DNA from: JBGOUV01 sp041477815
GTDB lineage: Bacteria > Acidobacteriota > Terriglobia > Bryobacterales > JACQDG01
NCBI GenBank assembly: GCA_041477815.1
Contig: JBGOUV010000251.1
Location: forward strand, 1 to 10,412
Direction of reading: 5' to 3'
DNA: 10,412 bases
Below the pieces are notes generated by a model. It did not search any database, was not told the origin of the DNA, and was given only the letters and a program-made list of their open reading frames with translations. The translations under genes and the position numbers were made by a program. This document shows, one piece after another, positions 6,090-10,412 of the stretch. Position 1 is the first letter of the stretch. Every line of letters starts with the position of its first letter.

Positions 6090-6986
6090 ATGTCCCACGC
6101 CGACGAAGACCGCGCTATCCGGATCATCCTGGAAGGCACGGCTGCGGAAACCGGAGAACGCTTCTTTGCCGCCCTGGTCCAGAGCCTGGCGCAGGCGCTG
6201 GAGGCCGCGGGCGCCTGGGTCACCGAATACCTGCCGGAGCCCCGCCGCCTGCGGGCTTTCTCCTTTTGGTTCGAGGACCGCTACATCGACGGCTACGAAT
6301 ACGACATCCGGGGCAGCCCCTGCGAGATGGTCATCGATACGGCCTCCCTCGTTCACTACCCTGAGAACATCGTCGCTTTGTTTCCGGCGGACCCGGATCT
6401 GAGCGCGTTCCGGGCCGTGAGCTACCTCGGAGTGCCGCTGCAGAACGCCGCGGGCGACATCCTCGGCCACCTCGCCGTTCTCGACACCAAGCCCCTGCCG
6501 CTGAGCAGTCGCGTGGAGGCGGTGTTTCGCATCTTCGCCGCGCGCGCCGCCGCCGAGCTCCAGCGTCTCCGGGCCGAGTCCCGCACCCGCGAGAGAGAAG
6601 AGAAGCTGTCGACCCTGATGAACAGCGCCATGGACGCCATCATCGAGCTCGACCGCGATCTCATGGTCACGGAAATCAATCGCTCGGGCGCCACGGTTCT
6701 CGGCGGCCCGCCCGGCGACATCGTGGGACGTGACTTTCGCGACTTTCTCACCGGCGACAGCCGTGGCAAGCTGGAGCGTCTGGCCGGCGCGGGAAACCAA
6801 AACCTGTGGATACCCGGAGGCCTGCAGGCCGTGCGGCTCTCCGGCGAGCCGTTTCCCGCCGAGGCGACACTGTCGCGCTTCCACGTTCGGGGGCGCGGCC
6901 ATCAAGGCCGGCGCCTCCGACCAACAACTCGCGGAGCTGGCCCAGCTCGGACCCCGGTTCTCGCCGGTGTTCGACAGCGTCACTAA
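6090..6986 (+). pseudogene. Truncated GAF-PAS sensor, output domain lost
   Basis: Residues 1 to about 160 form a GAF-like domain, including AWVTEYLPEPRRLRAFSFWFEDR, AVSYLGVPLQNAAGDILGHLAVLD and the RIFAARAAAELQRLRAE exit helix. A short linker REREEKLSTLMNSA leads into a PAS domain (about 175-267) containing MDAIIELDRDLMVTEINRSG and LWIPGGLQAVRLSGEPFPAEATLSRFHV. Similar proteins, as I recall them, continue into a sigma-54-interacting AAA+ domain and a Fis-type HTH. Here homology stops at about base 6893. The last 30 codons (RGHQGRRLRP onward) are a low-complexity out-of-frame reading of the next gene fragment. The product could at most be a sensor fragment of 298 residues. It has no ribosome binding site and starts 11 bp after the preceding gene. 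Confidence 0.78.
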
Positions 6987-7023
6987 GGGCGTCCCTGTCG
7001 AGGTGACCGCTACGCGGATGTAG
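6892..7023 (+). pseudogene. C-terminal remnant of an OsmC-family gene
   Basis: In the frame one base later than the GAF-PAS gene, bases 6892-7023 encode GAAIKAGASDQQLAELAQL followed by GPRFSPVFDSVTKGVPVEVTATRM and a stop. The SPVFDSVTKGVPVEV ending is characteristic of OsmC-family peroxidase-like proteins, whose second redox Cys usually stands at the position of Ser in SPV. Upstream of 6892 this frame gives no OsmC sequence, so about 100 N-terminal residues are gone. The join to the PAS coding sequence within a few bases points to a deletion that fused two neighbours. The remnant has no start of its own and should be inactive. Confidence 0.62.
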
Positions 7024-7029
7024 ACTCCG

Positions 7030-7068
7030 GGCGGGCGTGGTCAACGCCAGGATGCGGCCACGCCCGCC
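7030..7068. terminator. Perfect 11-bp inverted repeat between convergent genes
   Basis: GGCGGGCGTGG at 7030-7040 pairs exactly with CCACGCCCGCC at 7058-7068 around a 17-base loop. It lies where plus-strand transcription from 6090-7023 meets minus-strand transcription ending at 7041; the left arm starts immediately after that stop codon and the right arm is coding. No T-run follows on either strand, so it would be a non-canonical bidirectional terminator or an mRNA-stabilising hairpin. Confidence 0.5.
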
Positions 7069-7547
7069 AGCGCTTCGCTCCAGTATTTCTTCTTCTGTGC
7101 CACGTCCTGGCCATCCTTCAGCTTCTCGTGCTCGATGGCGACTTGGCTCTTGGCATCGCCCTTGGCGTAGAAGTTCACGTTGACGCTGGAGCCATCCCTC
7201 CAGGTAAGGCGCATGGACTTCCCCGGTCTGGCTTTGCGGATCTCCACGCCCGGCTCCTTCTTCATCCGCGCCTGGAACGCCGGGTACACCTTGGCCAGCG
7301 GCGCTCCGATCGTCTTACTGGCGTTGGCTGAGAACCCGCCGGCCTTCTGGTACTTCTCCCGCAGCCCGCGCTCCTGCTCGTAGGTCACGGTGACCATCTG
7401 CTGCCACCACGGCCCGGCGCCCCTCTCGCCGACTACCGCGACAATCCCCTTGTGGTCCAGCTTCCTGGCCCCGGCCTTGTCCAACAAGGTGAACCACTCC
7501 TTCCAGTCCTTTCCAGTGGCCTTCCGGACCGCCTCGTCGCCGATCAT
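7041..7547 (-). CDS. DUF4287-like domain joined to an SRPBCC/AHSA1-like tail
   Basis: This protein of 168 residues has no signal peptide or membrane segment. Residues 5-67 (EAVRKATGKDWKEWFTLLDKAG, then GPWWQQMVTVTYEQERGLRE) resemble the DUF4287-type domain. Residues 73-162 (SANASKTIGAPLAKVYPAF, RLTWRDGSSVNVNFYAKGDAKSQVAIEHEKLKD, KKYWSEAL) resemble the second half of SRPBCC/AHSA1 ligand-binding folds. The biochemical role is unknown. The ATG at 7547 overlaps the TGA of the preceding gene as ATGA, so the two are translationally coupled and the protein is the last of the operon. The frame stays open far upstream, but that part is antiphase to well-supported genes and is not coding. Confidence 0.75.
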   Translation of the reverse strand: MIGDEAVRKATGKDWKEWFTLLDKAGARKLDHKGIVAVVGERGAGPWWQQMVTVTYEQERGLREKYQKAGGFSANASKTIGAPLAKVYPAFQARMKKEPGVEIRKARPGKSMRLTWRDGSSVNVNFYAKGDAKSQVAIEHEKLKDGQDVAQKKKYWSEALAGVAASWR

Positions 7548-8011
7548 TTCGCCACCTTGGCGATGACCAGTCCCGCCAGTGTCCAACTGATGACCAGGTC
7601 GGCCATCTCCAGCAGGACATAAGACGCGCTGAAGTGCCACCAGTTCCACTCCGCCAGGTGTCCGGCGACCCCGATCAACAGGCCCACCACCGCCAGGAAC
7701 GCCACCCGGGCGCCGTAAGCCGCCGCCACCATCTGGATCAGCAGGCCCCGCAGCATATAGAGGCCCATCGAGCCCATCGGACCCACTCGACTCGCGGCCA
7801 GGACGCCCGGTCCCTGGGCCATCTTTTCCGCGGTGCTCGGCAGCAGGTACATGCCTCCGCGCGGCGCGCCGGCGGCAACCCCCTGTAGCAGCGCGTCTTC
7901 GTTCGTGAATTTCTGCAAAGTTGATCCATGGAAGGGCGGCGCCATCCACGAGATGGCGCTCCACACCAACATGGCCAGCCCGCCCAGTACCGCTCCTTTG
8001 ATCAGCGTCAT
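7544..8011 (-). CDS. Small membrane protein of unknown function
   Basis: This protein of 155 residues has about four hydrophobic segments: 4-23 (IKGAVLGGLAMLVWSAISWM), roughly 83-98, 101-118 (ARVAFLAVVGLLIGVAGH) and 129-152. Between the first and second lies a polar loop of about 60 residues (TLQKFTNEDALLQG, GGMYLLPSTAEKM), which could face the periplasm. I do not recognise a named family. The ribosome binding site AAGGAGGA (8028-8021) is nearly ideal, nine bases from ATG 8011, and overlaps the TAA stop of the ketoacyl synthase gene. This suggests strong, coupled translation within the acyl carrier/synthase operon. Confidence 0.8.
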   Translation of the reverse strand: MTLIKGAVLGGLAMLVWSAISWMAPPFHGSTLQKFTNEDALLQGVAAGAPRGGMYLLPSTAEKMAQGPGVLAASRVGPMGSMGLYMLRGLLIQMVAAAYGARVAFLAVVGLLIGVAGHLAEWNWWHFSASYVLLEMADLVISWTLAGLVIAKVAK

Positions 8012-8026
8012 AACGATATCTCCTCC

Positions 8027-9238
8027 TTATTCCCACCTCCGCACGCACAGCACGGCATTGAGACCCCCGAACGCGAAAGAATTGGAGAGCGCCGCCCCCA
8101 CCCGCGCTTCCCGCGCCTGCAGCGGGACGTAGTCCAGGTCGCACCCTTCCCCCGGCCCGAGAAAATTGGCGGTGGGGGGCAGCAGACCCTCGCGCAACGC
8201 CAACAGCGTGGCCACCAGCTCCAGCGCCCCGGCCGCCCCCAGCGCGTGCCCGTGCAGGGACTTGGTCGAGCTCACCGCCAGCCGCGCGGCGTGGGGACCG
8301 AAGACGCGGTGAATCGCCTGGGTCTCGGTGATATCGTTGGCGAGCGTGCCGGTCCCGTGCGCGTTGATGTAACCGACCTCCTCCAGACTCATGCCCGCGT
8401 CCCGCAACGCCGCCTCCATAGCCCGGACCGCGCCGCTCTCCGAGGGCTGGGTGATGTGCCCGGCGTCGCTCGACATCCCGAACCCGGCGACCTCCCCGTA
8501 GATCCTCGCCCCCCGCGCCCGGGCCCGCTCTTCCGCCTCCAGCACCACCACCGCCCCGCCCTCGCCCAGCACCAGGCCCTTGCGGTCGCGGCTGAACGGG
8601 CGGCAAGTGTCCGGAGCCAGCACCCGCACCCCCTCCCAACCCCGCATCAATCCCAGGCTGAACGGCGCCTCGCTGCCGCCGGCCAGCGCGGCCTCCACCA
8701 GTCCGCTGCGCACCATCCCCAGGGCCAGACCAATGGCATGGTTCGCCGACGAGCAAGCCGTCGACACCGTAAAGCTCGGACCCGTGATCCCCAGGTCCAT
8801 GGTGATCTGGCTGGTAGCGGCGTTGGCCATGGTGCGCGGAATGATGAACGGACTGAAGCGCTTCTGGTCGTGTCCGTAGAGCTGGCGGAAGGCCTCATCC
8901 TCGGTGGTCTTGCCCGCCACCCCCGTCCCCATCACTACGGCCGTGCGCTCGCCCCGCTCGCCGTCGAAGCGGAGACCCGCGTCACGCGCCGCTTCCCGCG
9001 CGGCCAGCAGCGCGAACTGGCTGAAGCGGTCGAGCAGGTCCAAATGTTTAACGTCAAAATGCTGGAACGGGTCGTACCCGCGCGCCTGCGCCCCCACCGC
9101 CACGCTGGTCTTGCCCGCCAGCTCCCCGTCGAGCGGCCCGATCCCGCTCTCTCCGGCGACCAGCGCCCGCCAAAAGCTCGCGGTATCGGGTCCCAGGGCC
9201 GAGACGGTTCCCAGTCCGGTTACCACCACCCGGGGCAT
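8027..9238 (-). CDS. fabF: Beta-ketoacyl-ACP synthase, FabF/NodE-like
   Basis: This thiolase-fold condensing enzyme of 403 residues joins an acyl chain to malonyl-ACP with loss of CO2. The catalytic triad is visible: Cys162 in STACSSANHAIG, His294 in NAHGTGTLAND and His329 in STKSLHGHALGAAG, with Lys326 also present. The GMGTG-like motif VVMGTGVAG (101-109) and the closing NSFAFGGLNAVL gate loop (386-397) are intact. The HGTGT and KSLHGHALGAAG wording is closer, by memory, to accessory NodE-like synthases than to housekeeping FabF. It starts two bases after the acyl carrier protein stop (TAA-ac-ATG), so the two are coupled. No malonyl transferase, reductase or dehydratase is in the window. 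Confidence 0.9.
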   Translation of the reverse strand: MPRVVVTGLGTVSALGPDTASFWRALVAGESGIGPLDGELAGKTSVAVGAQARGYDPFQHFDVKHLDLLDRFSQFALLAAREAARDAGLRFDGERGERTAVVMGTGVAGKTTEDEAFRQLYGHDQKRFSPFIIPRTMANAATSQITMDLGITGPSFTVSTACSSANHAIGLALGMVRSGLVEAALAGGSEAPFSLGLMRGWEGVRVLAPDTCRPFSRDRKGLVLGEGGAVVVLEAEERARARGARIYGEVAGFGMSSDAGHITQPSESGAVRAMEAALRDAGMSLEEVGYINAHGTGTLANDITETQAIHRVFGPHAARLAVSSTKSLHGHALGAAGALELVATLLALREGLLPPTANFLGPGEGCDLDYVPLQAREARVGAALSNSFAFGGLNAVLCVRRWE

Positions 9239-9240
9239 GT

Positions 9241-9501
9241 TTACCCGCCGGCCCCCGACGCCTTGGCATCGAGCAGCTTCGCCACCCCCTCCACGGTGTG
9301 CCGCACGTTGCGGATCTCCTTGGCCGCCTCGTCCGGGATCACGATGTCGAACTCGTTTTCCATGGCGAACAGGATGTTCACGCCGTCCAGCGAGTCGATC
9401 CCCAGCTCCTCAAAGGAGGAATCCAGGGTGATCCTGGCGGCGTCCAGGTGCTGCGTCTTGGCGATGATCTCGATGACCTTCTGGACCAAGTTTGAATCCA
9501 T
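9241..9501 (-). CDS. acpP: Acyl carrier protein
   Basis: This acidic protein of 86 residues has the four-helix acyl carrier pattern. Ser37 in EELGIDSLDGVNILFAMENEF is the phosphopantetheine attachment site; the usual motif is D-S-L. The flanking helix MENEFDIVIPDEAAKEI is typical, with IPDE before helix 3. The Gly-rich end (KASGAGG) is a short extension. It is the first intact gene of the minus-strand operon, 12 bp after the broken BtpA-family gene, and lacks a clear ribosome binding site. Pairing with its own ketoacyl synthase suggests a dedicated carrier rather than the main housekeeping copy, although that cannot be settled from the window; the gene symbol is therefore generic. Confidence 0.88.
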   Translation of the reverse strand: MDSNLVQKVIEIIAKTQHLDAARITLDSSFEELGIDSLDGVNILFAMENEFDIVIPDEAAKEIRNVRHTVEGVAKLLDAKASGAGG

Positions 9502-9513
9502 GTTTAGGAGCCA

Positions 9514-10106
9514 TCATACTACACGCGCCGCCTCGATCAGCGCCCGCACCCTCGCCGGATTCACCGGATGGCCCGCCACCCCGTCCTGCTGAAACGCCGA
9601 GCCCACGATCAGGCCGTCGGCATGCCGCGGCATTCCGGCGATGTTGGTCAGGCTGACCCACAGGTGTCCGCCCGGGGCTTCTTTGGCGATGCGGACATCC
9701 TCAACACACGCCGCCTTCCCAGTGGCGGTCCCCGAGACGATGATGCCATTAGCCCGGCCCCGCGCCACCGTATCCTCCACTTCAGGGGCGCCGAGTGTTT
9801 GACAGCCACATCCGCGAAGATCTCGACGGCCGCGCCCAGCAGCTTCGGTAACGGAGCAGCTCGTGGGCCTCGCCCCGGATCAGTCCCTGGTCGGTGAGTC
9901 GCGCCCCGGGGTAAATATTGACCCGGATGAACTGGGCCCCGATCGAGACGGCGATGGCCAGGGCGCTCGGGGCGTCGTTGCGCAGTACGTTGATTCCGAG
10001 GGGAAGGGGAAGCGCCTCCCGACCTCGTGGCCGGGCACGGTGAGAAAGGCGACGGTGTGGGGTGTGGGACGCGGCTGGGACAAAAAGGCGCATCGCCCAA
10101 GTCTAC
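9514..10106 (-). pseudogene. BtpA/SgcQ-family pseudogene with about four frameshifts and no N-terminus
   Basis: BtpA-family homology runs through five pieces on the minus strand. These are VDLGDAPFCPSRV (about 10106-10068), PHTVAFLTVPGHEVGRRF (about 10062-10009), LPLGINVLRNDAPSALAIAV through HELLRYR (to about 9845), KLLGAAVEIFADVAVKHSAPL (to about 9782), and VEDTVARGRANGIIVSGTATG through VNPARVRALIEAARVV to the TGA at 9514. Each joint changes frame, near 10065, 10009, 9845 and 9781. The order and spacing match one intact family member, but the first 35 or so residues (the M-V-H-L-x-x-L-P-G region) are missing upstream of 10106. Members were first described in photosystem I biogenesis, and many bacteria carry relatives of uncertain role. 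It lies 12 bp upstream of the acyl carrier gene and was probably once in the same operon. Confidence 0.8.
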
Positions 10107-10120
10107 CGCGCGGCGACCGA

Positions 10121-10188
10121 GGGCCTAACGACTCAGGCGCTCAGGCGCGGCCTGTTTTTGGCCGTCGCCTGCAGCGCGGAGTTAGCCC
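10121..10188 (-). other. attC-like (59-be) imperfect palindrome
   Basis: On the minus strand the element opens with GGGCTAAC (10188-10181) and closes with GTTAGGCCC (10129-10121), whose GTTAGGC fits the integron core site GTTRRRY. Between them is a folded stem. GCGCT pairs with AGCGC, CAGGCG with CGCCTG and GGCC with GGCC, around a seven-base AAAAACA loop. One arm has an unpaired G between GCGCT and CAGGCG, and an AC faces a lone G further in. Unequal spacers (TCC and CTGAGTC) separate stem and ends. Bulged bases on one arm, inner and outer boxes and a length of 68 bp are the hallmarks of cassette attC sites. The 5' box is a weaker match (GGCTAAC rather than RYYYAAC). No integrase is present. 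Confidence 0.5.
10132..10147 (+). repeat. Tandem octamer CTCAGGCG x2
   Basis: CTCAGGCG is repeated directly at 10132-10139 and 10140-10147, within the 3' side of the attC-like palindrome. Only the second copy takes part in the main stem. Confidence 0.6.
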
Positions 10189-10277
10189 GCACTGCCCGCC
10201 TCCTCGAGATCATTGACGCGTTGCGTCGGGTGGTTGTTCATGTGGCGGCGGTTCGCCCTTTTGAAGGAACTCCAAGA

Positions 10278-10412
10278 AGTGGGTATTTAGTTGACTCCAG
10301 TGGCCCAAATATGTTGTGGTAGAGGCCATGGAAGAGGATTACCCTCGAACCCTGGCGGAACTGGAGGCCAGATTCGCGACGGAGACAGCGTGTCGGGACT
10401 ATCTAGTGCAAC
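10278..10412 (+). mobile_element. Left part of an IS1595-family insertion sequence, cut by the window edge
   Basis: The transposase gene beginning at 10328 identifies the element. The left boundary is uncertain. The AT-richer stretch GGGTATTTAGTTGACTCC starting at about 10280 differs in composition from the flank and has the look of an IS terminus, so I place the end near 10278. The right end and any target duplication lie outside the window. Confidence 0.55.
10328..10412 (+). CDS. IS1595-family transposase, N-terminal fragment
   Basis: The 28 visible codons read MEEDYPRTLAELEARFATET then ACRDYLVQ and run off the window. The phrase Y-P-R-T-L-A-E-L-E-A-R-F with a following C-R-x-Y-L is the characteristic start of IS1595-family transposases. 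In full-length members this leads into a zinc-ribbon (W-P-x-G-x-x-C-P-x-C) and a DDE-type catalytic domain. The incompleteness is due to the window end, and nothing suggests decay in the part seen. AGAGG at 10321-10325 is a ribosome-binding-like sequence with unusually short spacing. Confidence 0.85.
   Translation, partial: MEEDYPRTLAELEARFATETACRDYLVQ

Noticed and set aside
7548..8756. Upstream extension of the minus-strand frame that contains the DUF4287-like gene
   Set aside because: The translation is Gly/Arg-rich low complexity and lies out of phase over the membrane protein and ketoacyl synthase genes. Only the part from 7547 downward is coding.
7928..9592. Open frame of more than 500 codons on the plus strand over the ACP-synthase genes
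   Set aside because: It is an antisense shadow in GC-rich DNA, rich in Arg/His/Pro, with no recognisable domain and no ribosome binding site.
10189..10277. Search for the missing BtpA N-terminus or a cassette gene between the attC-like site and the IS
   Set aside because: No frame on either strand gives the expected M-V-H-L-x-x-L-P-G start or any recognisable protein; the stretch is left unassigned.
10062..10322. Small plus-strand open frame (86 codons) across the attC-like element
   Set aside because: It crosses the palindrome and the probable IS end, overlaps the BtpA remnant, and resembles no family I know. A chance frame is more likely.

Overview
The window is GC-rich DNA from a bacterium that most resembles Acidobacteriota of the Bryobacter/Solibacter type. 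This is an inference from gene content: a GAF-PAS sensor of the sigma-54-regulator style, Tat-tagged sugar enzymes, a secreted propeller protein and a stand-alone degenerate receiver. No rRNA, tRNA or CRISPR array is visible. Both edges look mobile: the left edge carries a duplicated 14-bp motif typical of insertion-sequence termini, and the right edge enters the transposase gene of an IS1595-family element.

Layout. (1) 1-120: IS-end-like direct repeats. (2) 248-1847, plus strand: a small pseudo-receiver protein behind a plausible promoter, then a secreted NHL-type propeller protein. (3) 1860-3007: a repeat-rich leader and a Tat-signal mannonate dehydratase-like protein. (4) 3065-3776: a HigB-HigA toxin-antitoxin pair. 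(5) 5563-3797, minus strand: a SoxC-type molybdenum sulfite dehydrogenase and its monohaem cytochrome c. A secreted GlcG/HbpS-family protein diverges from them (5605-6078) across a 41-bp gap packed with two face-to-face promoters. (6) 6090-7023: a GAF-PAS sensor gene cut off inside its PAS domain and joined out of frame to the tail of an OsmC-family gene, a deletion scar. (7) 9501-7041, minus strand: a compact operon of acyl carrier protein, ketoacyl synthase, small membrane protein and DUF4287-like/SRPBCC-like protein, linked by gaps of 2-15 bp or an ATGA overlap. (8) 10106-9514: a BtpA/SgcQ-family pseudogene in at least five reading-frame pieces, lacking its N-terminus. (9) 10121-10188: an imperfect palindrome with the architecture of an integron attC site. 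(10) 10278-10412: left part of an IS1595-family element.

How the genes work together. The SoxC/cytochrome pair would oxidise sulfite in the periplasm and pass electrons to the respiratory chain; no other sox gene is present. The ACP-KAS pair looks like a dedicated acyl-chain elongation module rather than housekeeping fatty acid synthesis. HigBA is a self-contained stability or stress module. Gene decay concentrates at two places (6890-7023 and 9780-10106), the second beside the attC-like element and the IS. The window therefore reads as a chromosomal region that has gained and lost material by mobile-element activity.
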